Shown one piece after another: positions 8,260-16,924 of a DNA stretch of 64,000 bases. Source of the DNA: Mycobacterium sp. (lineage in GTDB: Bacteria > Actinomycetota > Actinomycetes > Mycobacteriales > Mycobacteriaceae); contig JAGQTU010000013.1 in assembly GCA_020438865.1 (NCBI GenBank), positions 1 to 64,000 on the forward strand, written 5' to 3'. Every line of letters starts with the position of its first letter. Position 1 is the first letter of the stretch. The notes beneath the pieces are model-generated. The model was not told where the DNA came from, ran no database searches, and worked only from the letters and a program-made list of their open reading frames with translations. The translations under genes and the position numbers were made by a program.

Positions 8260-9450
8260 CTAGTAGCTCTTCGGCAGGCCGAGAACGTTGGCACCCAGGA
8301 AATTCAGGATCATCTCCTGGCTGACCGGCGCGATCTTCATCAACCGGGACTCCCGGAAGAACCGGGAGATGTGGTACTCCTCGGAATAGCCCATGCCGCC
8401 GTGGGTCTGCAACGCCCGGTCCGCCGCCCCGAAGCCGGCGTCGGCGCACAGATACTTGGCCATGTTGGCTTCCCGGCCGCACGACCTTCCGTTGTCATAG
8501 AGCCACGTCGCCTTGCGCAGGATCAGTTCGGCGGCGTCCAGGCGTGCCAGCGAGTCTGCCAGCGGGAATTGGATGCCCTGGTTCATGCCGATCGGCCGGT
8601 CGAACACCACCCGCTCGTTGGCGTACTTGACCGCGCGGTCCAGCGCGACCCGTCCGATGCCCAACGCCTCAGCGGCGATCAGCATCCGCTCGGGGTTCAG
8701 GCCGTGCAAGATGTAGCCGAAACCTTTGCCCTCCTCGCCGATTCGGTGCTCAACGGGCACCCGCAGGTCGTCGATGAACAACTCGTTGGAGCTGACGGCG
8801 TTGCGGCCCATCTTCTTGATCGGCCGGATGTCGACGTGGTCGCGATCCAGATCGGTGAGGAACAACGTCAATCCGTCGGTCGGCTTGGCCCCGCGTCTTT
8901 CCGCGTCCTCGCGGCTTTCGGTCCGGGTCAGCAGCAGGATCTTCTCGGACTCCAGGGCCTTGGAGATCCACACTTTTCGGCCGTTGACCACATAGTGGTC
9001 GCCATCGCGGCGGGCGAAGGTGGTGATGCGGGAGGTGTCCAGGCCCGCCGTCGGTTCGGTGACGCCGAAGCACACATGCAGGTCCCCGTTGACGATGCGG
9101 GGCAGCGTTTCGGCCTTCATCTCGTCGGAGCCGTACACCACCACCGGCTGCATACCGAAGATCGACATGTGGATGGCGCTGGCGGCGTTCATCCCGCCGC
9201 CGGAGCGGGCGACCTCTTCGGCGAGAATGGTGGCCTCGGTGATGCCCAGCCCGTGACCGCCGTACTCCTCCGGAATCGTCATGCCCAGCCAGCCGCCGCC
9301 GGCGATGGCGTCGTAGAACTCCTGCGGGAACTCGTGGGCCTGGTCCTTCTCCATCCAGTACTGGTCGTCGAAGCGCGCGGCCAACTCCCGCACCGACTTC
9401 CGGATCAGTTCCTGATCCTCGGTCAGTTCGAAGCTCATTCCGCCAGACAT
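8260..9450 (-). CDS. Acyl-CoA dehydrogenase (FadE-type)
   Basis: 396 residues. I chose ATG 9450 because GGAGG lies 6 bp upstream. A second ATG four codons later (MSFELTEDQ) is possible. Flavin loop VTEPTAGLDTSR near residue 134 is slightly unusual (TAGLD instead of GTGSD). A catalytic-position Glu is present in LNPERMLIA, and the C-terminus has THGGMGYSEEYHI. KIAPVSQEMI replaces the usual YxGT motif, as in isovaleryl/long-chain-like enzymes with the Glu on helix G. Operon position is between the amidohydrolase and the CoA-transferase. Confidence 0.88.
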   Translation of the reverse strand: MSGGMSFELTEDQELIRKSVRELAARFDDQYWMEKDQAHEFPQEFYDAIAGGGWLGMTIPEEYGGHGLGITEATILAEEVARSGGGMNAASAIHMSIFGMQPVVVYGSDEMKAETLPRIVNGDLHVCFGVTEPTAGLDTSRITTFARRDGDHYVVNGRKVWISKALESEKILLLTRTESREDAERRGAKPTDGLTLFLTDLDRDHVDIRPIKKMGRNAVSSNELFIDDLRVPVEHRIGEEGKGFGYILHGLNPERMLIAAEALGIGRVALDRAVKYANERVVFDRPIGMNQGIQFPLADSLARLDAAELILRKATWLYDNGRSCGREANMAKYLCADAGFGAADRALQTHGGMGYSEEYHISRFFRESRLMKIAPVSQEMILNFLGANVLGLPKSY

Positions 9451-9514
9451 GGCTGTCCTCCAGTTTTCTCCCCGCCATCCCCGACCGCGGGGGTGGCCGA
9501 CCTCGGCGCGGTGG

Positions 9515-10807
9515 TTACGGCTTGCTGCCGCTGTTGGCCTGTGCGGCCTCGAACAGGGCGCTGCCGCCCCGCTCGCCCTTCTTGTGGTGACTGAGCGCCT
9601 GGATGGAGACATCGTGGCCCTCAGCGGCCTTGCGCAACGCGCCGACGGTGGCCTGCTCACGCGAGATGTGCTGGAACGGGTCGAAGGAGTACCAGCGCAT
9701 CGCGTTCTCGTAGGTCATCTTGTTGATGTCGGTGTCGGGAACATCGTTGGTGCACAGCACCTCCCACAACTCCTCGGGAGCACCCGGCCACATCGAGTCA
9801 CTGTGCGGGTAGTCGGCCTCCCAGGCGATGTTGTCGATACCGATGTCGTGGCGCAGTTTCACCCCGACCGGGTCGGAAATGAAGCAGGTCAGAAAGTGTT
9901 CCCGGAAGACCTCCGAGGGCACCTTGTCACCGAAGTCCTGACCGGTCCAGGTGGAATGCATCTCGTAGGTGCGGTCGGCCCGCTCCAGGAAGTAGGGAAT
10001 CCAGCCGGTGCCGCCCTCGCTGAGCGCGATCTTGAGGTCCGGATACTGCTTGACCGGACGCGACCACAACAGATCCGCGGCGGCCTGCACGATGTTCATC
10101 GGCTGCAGGGTGATCATCACGTCCATCGGCGCATCCGGTGCGGTGATCGCCAGCTTGCCCGACGAGCCGATGTGCACGTTGAGCACGGTGTTGGTGTCGC
10201 ACAGGGCCTTCCACAGCGGATTCCAGTACTCGTCGTGGAAGCTCGGGTAGCCCATCGCGGCCGGGTTCTCGCTGAAGGTGATCGCGTGCACCCCCTTCTC
10301 CGCCACCCGGCGCACCTCGGCCGCGCACAACTCGGCGTTCCAGATGACCGGGATCGCCATCGGGATGAAGCGGGCCGGGTAGGCCCCGCACCACTCGTCG
10401 ATGTGCCAGTCGTTGTAGGCCTGCACCAGCGCCAGCGAGAACGCCTCGTCTTCGGTGGCGAACAACCGCCCGGCGAACCCGGGGAAGGACGGGAAGCAGA
10501 TCGAGCCGAGGATGCCGCCGGCGTTCATGTCCTTGACCCGCTCATCGACGTTGTAGCAGCCGGGGCGGATCTCGTCGAGGCCCTGCGGCTCCAGCCCGTA
10601 CTCCTCCTTGGGCCGGCCGGCCACCGCGTTGAGCGCCACGTTAGGGATGACGACGTCGCGGAACTTCCACATATCCGAGCCATCGGGGTTGTGCACCAGA
10701 TGCGGCGCATCGTCGAGGTACTTCTTGGGCAGGTGGTTGGCGAACATATCGGGCGGTTCGACGATGTGGTCGTCCACGCTGATCAGGATCATGTCCTCTT
10801 TGCGCAT
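9515..10807 (-). CDS. Amidohydrolase-2 family protein (ACMSD-like hydrolase/decarboxylase)
   Basis: 430 residues, first gene of a five-gene minus-strand operon. Near the N-terminus ISVDDHIVEPPDMF supplies the D-H in place of HxH, as in ACMSD-like proteins. LNVHIGSSGK gives the mid-barrel His and WEADYPHSDSMWP the final metal or catalytic Asp. These TIM-barrel enzymes decarboxylate or hydrolyse ring-cleavage or cyclic diketone products. The C-terminal 60 residues are low-complexity and polar. Start ATG 10807. Opposite the CMD-Rieske operon across a 236-bp divergent promoter. Confidence 0.82.
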   Translation of the reverse strand: MRKEDMILISVDDHIVEPPDMFANHLPKKYLDDAPHLVHNPDGSDMWKFRDVVIPNVALNAVAGRPKEEYGLEPQGLDEIRPGCYNVDERVKDMNAGGILGSICFPSFPGFAGRLFATEDEAFSLALVQAYNDWHIDEWCGAYPARFIPMAIPVIWNAELCAAEVRRVAEKGVHAITFSENPAAMGYPSFHDEYWNPLWKALCDTNTVLNVHIGSSGKLAITAPDAPMDVMITLQPMNIVQAAADLLWSRPVKQYPDLKIALSEGGTGWIPYFLERADRTYEMHSTWTGQDFGDKVPSEVFREHFLTCFISDPVGVKLRHDIGIDNIAWEADYPHSDSMWPGAPEELWEVLCTNDVPDTDINKMTYENAMRWYSFDPFQHISREQATVGALRKAAEGHDVSIQALSHHKKGERGGSALFEAAQANSGSKP

Positions 10808-10837
10808 TGCGATTCCTCTCGTCGGCGGTCCCTCTAT

Positions 10838-10874
10838 GGAAACTAGCTTCTCATTCCGCGAGAATCAACATCCG
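10838..10874. promoter_or_regulatory. Degenerate copies of the GAGAAT palindrome at the amidohydrolase promoter
   Basis: CTTCTC at 10847-10852 and GAGAAT at 10860-10865 are half-sites related to the 15-bp palindrome found elsewhere. They lie 31-67 bp before the amidohydrolase ATG. Neither is a complete palindrome, so control of this operon by the same repressor is only suggested. Confidence 0.3.
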
Positions 10875-11007
10875 GTAACCCCCTTACCGCAGCGTCAGCC
10901 CAGTTAGGCTGGCATCCGCGGCCACCGCGTGAACGCGGTTTTCCCACCCTGCTCAGGGCGGGGGATTGACCTCCGGCCAACTTCATGGAAACCTGTTATC
11001 CGGAATT

Positions 11008-11022
11008 GAGAATGTGATTCTC
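11008..11022. promoter_or_regulatory. Regulon palindrome GAGAATGTGATTCTC, copy 1
   Basis: GAGAAT-GTG-ATTCTC, with 6-bp perfect arms, is located 22 bp before the GTG of the CMD gene. A half-site GAGAGG begins exactly 21 bp later (11029) and runs into the ribosome site AGGAGG. It matches the palindromes at 16840, 16861, 19680, 24667 and 31471. Repressor bound here would block transcription of the Rieske operon. Confidence 0.7.
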
Positions 11023-11043
11023 TCCAGCGAGAGGAGGTTACGG

Positions 11044-11574
11044 GTGCGCCTGACGCCGCTACCTGCGGATCAGTGGAACGACGAGACTCGTGCCGCCTTC
11101 AAGGGGATGCTGCCGCGGGAGCGGCAGAACCCCGAAGGGGCCGGAACCGCGCTGTCCACGCTCGTGCGTCATCCGGACCTGACCAAGGCATTCCTCGGCT
11201 TCAACGTGTACCTGCTGTTCCGGTCCTCGTTGCCGGCTCGGATCCGGGAGGTGGCGATCCTGCGCACCGCGCACCGGCGCCACTGCGCGTACGAGTGGCA
11301 GCATCACGTCGAGATGGCCAAGGCGGAGGGGCTCACCGACGCCGATGTCGAAGCCGTCCGCCGCGGCGAAGCGACCAACGAACTCGACCGACTGGCGATC
11401 GTCGCCGCCGACGAACTCGACGAAGCCTCGAACCTGACGGACCAGACGTGGAAGGCGCTTGGCGAACACCTCACCGAACGCCAGCGCATGGACCTCGTCT
11501 TCACCGTCGGCGCCTACGGCATGTTGGCCATGGCGTTCAACACTTTTGGTGTACAGCTCGAAAAGGAAAGGTAA
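11044..11574 (+). CDS. Carboxymuconolactone decarboxylase (CMD) family protein
   Basis: 176 residues from GTG 11044, preceded by GAGAGGAGG. An upstream start would lie within the operator. The CMD/AhpD signature is present: REVAILRTAHRRHCAYEWQHHVEMAKAEGL at about residues 70-98, where the Cys and the following acidic/His residues form the usual site. Family members decarboxylate a lactone in the beta-ketoadipate pathway or act as thiol peroxidase partners. Next to a Rieske oxygenase and an amidohydrolase, a role in a ring-degradation branch is plausible. It is the first gene of a seven-gene operon. Confidence 0.82.
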   Translation: MRLTPLPADQWNDETRAAFKGMLPRERQNPEGAGTALSTLVRHPDLTKAFLGFNVYLLFRSSLPARIREVAILRTAHRRHCAYEWQHHVEMAKAEGLTDADVEAVRRGEATNELDRLAIVAADELDEASNLTDQTWKALGEHLTERQRMDLVFTVGAYGMLAMAFNTFGVQLEKER

Positions 11575-11578
11575 GAAA

Positions 11579-12838
11579 GTGCCACACTTCCCCAAACCAG
11601 CCGCGGGTAGCTGGACGGAGAGTTACCCGGAACTGGGTACCGCCCCGGTCAACTACAGCGACTCGATCGACCCCGAGCACTACGCCAAGGAGCAGGAGGC
11701 GATCTTCAAGCACTCCTGGCTCAACGTGGGCCGGATGGACAAGCTGCCGAAGAAGGGCAGCTACTTCACCAAGGAGATCGCCGTCGCCAAGGCCTCGATC
11801 ATCCTGGTCCGGGGTAAGGACGACGTGGTCCGCGCGTTCCACAACATCTGCCGCCATCGCGGCAACAAGCTGGTGTGGAACGACTTCCCGCAAGAGGAGG
11901 TGCAGGGCACCTGCCGGCAGTTCACCTGCAAGTACCACGCATGGCGGTTCAGCACCGAGGGCGAGCTGACCTTCGTGCAGCAGGAGGAGGAGTTCTTCGA
12001 TCTCGACAAGAGCAAGTTCGGGCTCAAGCCCGTGCGCTGCGAGGTCTGGGAGGGCTTCATCTTCGTCAACTTCGACGACAAGGCCGAGCCGCTCGCCGAC
12101 TACCTCGGGCCGATGGCCAAGGGCCTGGAGGGCTACCCATTCCACGAGATGAGCGAGGTCTACAGCTACAAGGCCGAGATCAACTCGAACTGGAAGTTGT
12201 TCATCGACGCCTTCGCCGAGTTCTACCACGCACCGGTGCTGCACGTGAACCAGGCGACCCGCGAGGAGGCCGAGAAGCTGCAGGGCTACGGCTTCGAGGC
12301 GCTGCATTACGCGCTGCACGGCCCGCACTCGATGATCTCGTCGTGGGGTGGGATGAGCCCGCCCAAGGACATCAACATGGTCAAGCCCATCGAGCAGAAG
12401 CTGCACAGCGGCCTGTTCGGACCCTGGGACCGCCCGGACATCGAGGGCCTCGACCCGCTGCCGCCGGGCGTCAACCCCGGTGGGGCCAAGCAGTGGGGGG
12501 TCGACTCCTACGTCTTCTTCCCCAACTTCATGCTGCTGATCTGGGCGCCGGGCTGGTTCCTCACCTACCACTACTGGCCCACCTCGGTGAGCAGCCACCT
12601 GTTCGAAGCCAGCCTGTACTTCGTGCCACCCAAGACCGCTCGGGATCGGCTGGGACAGGAGCTTGCAGCGGTCACGTTCAAGGAGTACGCGTTGCAGGAT
12701 GCGAACACGCTCGAGGCGACGCAGACGATGATCTCGTCGAAGTACGTCACCGAGTTCCCGCTCAACGACCAGGAAATCCTGCTGCGCCACCTGCACAAGA
12801 CGGCGCGCGACAAGATCAAGGAGTTCGAGAATGCCTGA
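11579..12838 (+). CDS. Rieske non-haem iron oxygenase, alpha subunit
   Basis: 419 residues from GTG 11579 (VPHFPKPAAG), 4 bp after the CMD stop. The Rieske [2Fe-2S] ligands are C91-R-H93 and C117-K-Y-H120. The spacing between the pairs is 23 residues rather than the usual 15-17, so the cluster loop is enlarged. The mononuclear iron facial triad region is NWKLFIDAFAEFYHAPVLH (N204 to H222), with D210, H217 and H222 as likely bridging and ligand residues. It hydroxylates or dioxygenates a ring or C-H bond. Reductase and ferredoxin are not in this operon. The [2Fe-2S] ferredoxin at 24726 is a candidate partner. Confidence 0.9.
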   Translation: MPHFPKPAAGSWTESYPELGTAPVNYSDSIDPEHYAKEQEAIFKHSWLNVGRMDKLPKKGSYFTKEIAVAKASIILVRGKDDVVRAFHNICRHRGNKLVWNDFPQEEVQGTCRQFTCKYHAWRFSTEGELTFVQQEEEFFDLDKSKFGLKPVRCEVWEGFIFVNFDDKAEPLADYLGPMAKGLEGYPFHEMSEVYSYKAEINSNWKLFIDAFAEFYHAPVLHVNQATREEAEKLQGYGFEALHYALHGPHSMISSWGGMSPPKDINMVKPIEQKLHSGLFGPWDRPDIEGLDPLPPGVNPGGAKQWGVDSYVFFPNFMLLIWAPGWFLTYHYWPTSVSSHLFEASLYFVPPKTARDRLGQELAAVTFKEYALQDANTLEATQTMISSKYVTEFPLNDQEILLRHLHKTARDKIKEFENA

Positions 12839-13178
12839 TACCGCCACCAAGACGGGCGTCCTGCCTGCGCAGTTCGCCGATCTGGAGAAGTTCTCGGCCT
12901 GGTGCCTGGCCACCGAGCCCGAGCGCTACGGCAAGCGGCTGAACTCTTCCATGGCCGAGATGCAGGAGTTCTACGACGCCGGCATGGCACGCATCGACGA
13001 GGCGATGGACTACCTCGACCAGTTCCCGCTCAAGGACCTGCCCGAGGACGCCAGGGCGCTGATGCACCTGATGCAGTCGCTCGTCATGGTCTCCTTCCCC
13101 GTCGAGTGCTGGAAGCAGCCGCGGGTGCCGGACAGCGGCGCCGCCTGGCTGAGCATCATCAAGGAGCCGGTGGTCTAG
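12831..13178 (+). CDS. Small unknown protein coupled to the Rieske oxygenase
   Basis: 115 residues. ATG 12831 overlaps the Rieske stop by 8 bp, strongly suggesting translational coupling. It is soluble, helical and acidic, with FADLEKFSAWCLATEPERYGKRL at the start and AWLSIIKEPVV at the end. There is no cluster motif and no resemblance to the cystatin-like beta subunit of ring-hydroxylating dioxygenases (it is too short and predicted helical). I do not recognise the family. A structural or assembly partner of the oxygenase is an inference from coupling only. Confidence 0.7.
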   Translation: MPDTATKTGVLPAQFADLEKFSAWCLATEPERYGKRLNSSMAEMQEFYDAGMARIDEAMDYLDQFPLKDLPEDARALMHLMQSLVMVSFPVECWKQPRVPDSGAAWLSIIKEPVV

Positions 13179-13181
13179 CGG

Positions 13182-14399
13182 GTGCTCACGCTCAAGGCGG
13201 CCGGGTACGTCGACGTCGAGGCGGGCGAGATCGTCCGCCCCGGCATCGTCAAGGTCGACGGTGACCGGATCGTCGGTCTCGGCGGTGCGCCCGAAGGTGA
13301 GCTGATCGACCTCGGGGATGCCATCCTGCTGCCGGGCCTGATGGACATGGAGGTCAACCTCCTGATGGGTGGCCGGGGTGAAAACCCCGGCCTCTCCCAG
13401 GTTCAGGACGACCCGCCGACCCGGGTGCTGCGCGCGGTGGGCAACGCCCGCCGCACGCTGCGCGCCGGGTTCACCACCGTGCGTAACCTGGGCCTGTTCG
13501 TCAAGACCGGTGGCTACCTGCTCGATGTCGCGCTCGGCAAGGCCATCGACGCCGGCTGGATCGACGGGCCGCGCATCGTGCCCGCCGGCCACGCCATCAC
13601 CCCGACCGGGGGGCACCTCGACCCGACGATGTTCGCGGCGTTCATGCCCGGCGTGCTCGAGCTGACTGTCGAGGAGGGCATCGCCAACGGCGTCGACGAG
13701 ATCCGCAAGGCGGTGCGCTACCAGATCAAGCACGGCGCCCAGCTGATCAAGGTGTGCTGCTCGGGCGGTGTCATGTCGCTGACCGGTGAGGCAGGGGCCC
13801 AACACTATTCGGACGAGGAGCTGGCCGCGATCGTCGACGAGGCGCATCGCCGCGGGCTGCGGGTCGCCGCCCACACGCACGGCGCCGAGGCGGTCAAGCA
13901 CGCCGTCGGCGTCGGGATCGACTGCATCGAGCACGGCTTCCTGATCGACGACGAAGCGATTCAGCTGATGGTCGAGCATGAGACGTTCCTGGTGAGCACC
14001 CGCCGGCTGGCCGAGGGGATGGACGTCTCCAAGGCACCGCCGGTGTTGCAGGCCAAGGCCGCCGAGATGTTCCCTAAGGCGCGCACCTCGATCAAGGCCG
14101 CGTATGAGGCCGGGGTGAAGATCGCGGTCGGCACCGACGCCCCCGCGATTCCGCACGGCCGCAACGCCGACGAGCTCGTCACCCTCGTCGAATGGGGCAT
14201 GCCGGCGGCCGCCGTGCTCAAGGCGGCCACGGTGACCGCCGCGGAGCTCATCAACGCAGGAGACCGCGGCCGGATCGCCGAGGGACTGCTGGCCGATATC
14301 ATCGCCGTCCCCGGAGATCCGTTGTCCGACATCACCGTCACCAAGAACGTCAACTTCGTGATGAAAGGCGGGAAGGTCTATGTCCACCAGGAGGACTGA
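13182..14399 (+). CDS. Amidohydrolase (imidazolonepropionase-like) lacking the HxH metal motif
   Basis: 405 residues from GTG 13182, 3 bp after the small gene. The fold is clear: LPGLMDM closing the N-terminal beta-sandwich, K190 in QLIKVCCSGG (possible carbamylated lysine), H231-T-H233 in AAHTHG, H251 in CIEHGF, and D319 in VGTDAPAIPHG. The first metal motif, normally DxHxH, reads D55-M-E57-V-N59. Both histidines are therefore replaced (Glu and Asn), and any metal centre must be mononuclear or differently ligated. A hydrolytic role on a cyclic amide or ketone is possible but not assured. Confidence 0.82.
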   Translation: MLTLKAAGYVDVEAGEIVRPGIVKVDGDRIVGLGGAPEGELIDLGDAILLPGLMDMEVNLLMGGRGENPGLSQVQDDPPTRVLRAVGNARRTLRAGFTTVRNLGLFVKTGGYLLDVALGKAIDAGWIDGPRIVPAGHAITPTGGHLDPTMFAAFMPGVLELTVEEGIANGVDEIRKAVRYQIKHGAQLIKVCCSGGVMSLTGEAGAQHYSDEELAAIVDEAHRRGLRVAAHTHGAEAVKHAVGVGIDCIEHGFLIDDEAIQLMVEHETFLVSTRRLAEGMDVSKAPPVLQAKAAEMFPKARTSIKAAYEAGVKIAVGTDAPAIPHGRNADELVTLVEWGMPAAAVLKAATVTAAELINAGDRGRIAEGLLADIIAVPGDPLSDITVTKNVNFVMKGGKVYVHQED

Positions 14400-14832
14400 G
14401 TCCACCCGCAGGACTGACGACATCGTCGAGATCCAGCAACTGTTGGCCCGTTACGCGGTGACGATCACCCAGGGCGACGTGGATGGCCTGATCGGCGTGT
14501 TCACCCCCGACGGCACCTACAGCGCGTTCGGTGAAACCTATTCGCTGGCGCGCTTTCCGATGCTGGTCGATGCCGCGCCCAAGGGGCTGTTCATGACCGG
14601 TGAGTCACTCGTCGAGTTCGACGACGACAACCCCGACGCCGCCACCGGTACCCAGCCGCTGTGCTTCGTCGAGCACTCCGCACACGACATGCGGATCGGC
14701 TATTACCGCGACACCTACGTACGCACCGAGCAGGGCTGGCGGCTTCGCACCCGGGCCATGACGTTCATCCGGCGCAGCGGCGAGCATGACTCGGGCCGCC
14801 CACACGCGATCGGGCGGCCGGCCGGCGGATGA
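14380..14832 (+). CDS. SnoaL/NTF2-like protein
   Basis: 150 residues, overlapping the amidohydrolase by 20 bp and the next gene by 4 bp (ATGA). The sequence has the compact cone-shaped NTF2/SnoaL pattern: IVEIQQLLARYAVTITQGDVDGL helix, FTPDGTYSAFG, and the closing strands GYYRDTYVRTEQGWRLRTR. Members include polyketide cyclases, delta-5-ketosteroid isomerases and ring-hydroxylating oxygenase small subunits. It could be the small subunit or an isomerase in the pathway. The sequence does not decide between these. Confidence 0.75.
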   Translation: MSTRRTESTRRTDDIVEIQQLLARYAVTITQGDVDGLIGVFTPDGTYSAFGETYSLARFPMLVDAAPKGLFMTGESLVEFDDDNPDAATGTQPLCFVEHSAHDMRIGYYRDTYVRTEQGWRLRTRAMTFIRRSGEHDSGRPHAIGRPAGG

Positions 14833-15953
14833 GTTCCAGCGTCCAATCCCCCGCGGCGGTCGAGGAGTTCCGGTCCAGCCTGCAGAGTTGGCTCGCCGAA
14901 CGGGATCTCACTCCGGGACCCGACCATTCGCTCGCGGGCCACATCGACCAGATGCGCCGGATCCGCCGCGAGATGTACGACGCCGGCTGGATGCGGTACG
15001 GCTGGCCCACCGAGGTGGGCGGCCTCGGCGGTCCGGCCACCCTGCGCCTGGTGGTCGCCGAGGAGGTGCTGGGCCGTAACCTCGCCGAGCCCGGCCCGTA
15101 CTCGATGATGGAAGTCCTCGTCCCGACCATGATCTCCTACGCCCGCCCGGAACTGGCCGCGGAGATGGTGCCGCGATACCTGCGCGGCGAAGAGGACTGG
15201 TGTCAGGGCTTCTCCGAGCCCGGGTCGGGCAGTGACCTGGCCTCGTTGAGCACCAGGGCCACCGCCGACGGCGACAACTGGGTGATCAACGGGCAGAAGG
15301 TCTGGACCAGCTTCGCCCAGTTCTCGCAACGGTGCGTTCTGCTGACCCGCACCGGATCACCGGACACCCCGAAGCATCAGGGCATCACGGCGTTCTTCAT
15401 CGACATGGACTCCCCCGGCATCACGGTCCGACCGCTGCGCACCATGCACGGTGTCGACGAGTTCTGCGAGGTCTACTTCGACGACGTGGTGGTGCCCGCC
15501 GATCGGATGCTCGGCAAGCCCGGGGACGGCTGGCAGCTGGCCAACGACCTGTTGCCGTTCGAGCGGTCCACCTGCTTCTGGCAGCGCATCGCCTACCTGT
15601 TCACCCGGATGGACCGGCTGCTCGCCGACGCCCCCGACGGGTCGGACGCCGAGATCGGGGCGGCATATCTGGCGTTGCACACCGTGCGGTGCAAGTCGGC
15701 GGAGACCCAGCGCCGATTCGCCGCCGGCGCCAAGCTGGGCGCGGAGACCTCGATCGACAAGGTGCTGCTGGCCGGTGCCGAGCAGCGCCTCTACGACACG
15801 GCGCACGATCTGTTGCCGGGCGTCCTCGAGTTCGACGAAACACCCTGGCGCCCAGAGTATCTCTACTCGCGGGCGGCCACGATCTACGGCGGCACCGCCG
15901 AGATCCAGCGCAACATCATTGCCCGTCGGCTCCTCGACCTCGGGAGGGAGTGA
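14829..15953 (+). CDS. Acyl-CoA dehydrogenase, alpha-type subunit
   Basis: 374 residues. Flavin/substrate segments: GFSEPGSGSDLASL (about residue 128), VINGQKVWTSFA, and a C-terminal IYGGTAEIQRNIIARR. A Glu lies in LPFERST at the helix-G catalytic position. It is directly followed (3 bp) by a shorter homologue that lacks these motifs. This is the arrangement of heteromeric alpha2beta2 dehydrogenases known from mycobacterial steroid side-chain and ring degradation (FadE28-FadE29 type). Such enzymes accept bulky polycyclic acyl-CoAs. It belongs to the Rieske operon. Confidence 0.88.
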   Translation: MSSSVQSPAAVEEFRSSLQSWLAERDLTPGPDHSLAGHIDQMRRIRREMYDAGWMRYGWPTEVGGLGGPATLRLVVAEEVLGRNLAEPGPYSMMEVLVPTMISYARPELAAEMVPRYLRGEEDWCQGFSEPGSGSDLASLSTRATADGDNWVINGQKVWTSFAQFSQRCVLLTRTGSPDTPKHQGITAFFIDMDSPGITVRPLRTMHGVDEFCEVYFDDVVVPADRMLGKPGDGWQLANDLLPFERSTCFWQRIAYLFTRMDRLLADAPDGSDAEIGAAYLALHTVRCKSAETQRRFAAGAKLGAETSIDKVLLAGAEQRLYDTAHDLLPGVLEFDETPWRPEYLYSRAATIYGGTAEIQRNIIARRLLDLGRE

Positions 15954-15956
15954 GCC

Positions 15957-16748
15957 GTGGACGATGTTGAGTTCGGCATGCTGGCCGACACGCTGCACAA
16001 GACCATGACGGCCGCAGCCGCCGCCCAGACGCCGAACGTCGAGGCCGCCCTGCGCGAGCTGGGCTGGCTGGAGATGCTCGACGAGATCCCCGCGGAGGCA
16101 ACCGCTCTGGTGTGCCGCCTGCTGGGCGAGACCGGCGCCCACGCCGGGGTGCTCAACGACGTGGTGCTGCATGCCGCCGGGCGTGCCGGCGGCGCCACCG
16201 TGCCGTTGCCTTTCACCGGCGGCCGGTGGGTGGTCTGGGAGCGCGCCGACGGCACCGGTTCGGCATTGGATCCCGAGCTGCCGATCCACCCCACGGCAGC
16301 CGGTGACCCCGTCCCGCTGGCCGCGGGGCGGCGCGCACTGGGCTGGTGGTTGGTGGGATCCTCGCGCGCCATGCTCGCACTGGCCCGCCGACATGCGGTG
16401 GACCGGGTGCAGTTCGGCAGGCCGATCGCATCGTTCCAGGCGGTGCGCCACCGATTGGCCGAGACCCTGGTGGCCATCGAGGGTGCGGAGGCCACGCTGA
16501 AGGCGGCCGACGACGACCTGGGCTGCCTGCTGGCGAAGGCGGCCGCGGGCCAGGCGGCGCTCACCGCGGCCAAGCACTGTCAGCAGGTGATGGGTGGCAT
16601 CGGCTTCACCGCCGAACACGACCTGCACCGGCATGTGAAGCGCGCGATGGTGCTCGACGGGCTGCTCGGCTCCGCCCGGGACCTCACCCGGGAGGCGGGG
16701 GCGGTGGTGCGGTCGCTGGGCCACGCCCCGCGCCTGGCGAAGCTGTGA
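15957..16748 (+). CDS. Acyl-CoA dehydrogenase, beta-type (small) subunit
   Basis: 263 residues from GTG 15957. Only the C-terminal helical domain is well conserved (ARRHAVDRVQFGRPIASFQ near residue 142, QQVMGGIGFTAEHDLHRHVKR near 210). The N-terminal region is reduced and neither the flavin loop nor the YxGT segment is present. Such subunits pair with the upstream alpha protein, contribute FAD contacts and lack the catalytic base. It is the last gene before the TetR gene, with a 176-bp gap holding the double operator. Confidence 0.83.
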   Translation: MDDVEFGMLADTLHKTMTAAAAAQTPNVEAALRELGWLEMLDEIPAEATALVCRLLGETGAHAGVLNDVVLHAAGRAGGATVPLPFTGGRWVVWERADGTGSALDPELPIHPTAAGDPVPLAAGRRALGWWLVGSSRAMLALARRHAVDRVQFGRPIASFQAVRHRLAETLVAIEGAEATLKAADDDLGCLLAKAAAGQAALTAAKHCQQVMGGIGFTAEHDLHRHVKRAMVLDGLLGSARDLTREAGAVVRSLGHAPRLAKL

Positions 16749-16839
16749 CCGAATCCCATCGGGGAGGCAGGCCCCGAACGGGGGCTGAAATGCGGTTAGA
16801 CTTCCGCCGTCGAAAAGAAATTTCGATCGGGAAGCGCTT

Positions 16840-16875
16840 GAGAATATAATTCTCGCGCTTGAGAGTAGTACTCTC
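16840..16875. promoter_or_regulatory. Tandem regulon palindromes before the TetR gene, with embedded -10 box
   Basis: Two 15-bp palindromes: GAGAATATAATTCTC (16840-16854) and GAGAGTAGTACTCTC (16861-16875, 7-1-7 perfect arms). Each is preceded by GCGCTT and their centres are 21 bp apart, two helical turns. The first contains a perfect TATAAT (16845-16850). TTCGAT 17 bp upstream is a weak -35. A repressor bound here would occlude RNA polymerase, so the downstream TetR gene is very likely autorepressed. This is the strongest operator pair of the regulon. Confidence 0.75.
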
Positions 16876-16924
16876 TTACCGTGAGGTACATCCGAACCGC
16901 CTGGGCGAGCCTGTCTCGAGGCCC

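Noticed and set aside
12816..14423. Long minus-strand open frame opposite the amidohydrolase
   Set aside because: Same reason: antisense of a motif-bearing gene, with low-complexity translation.
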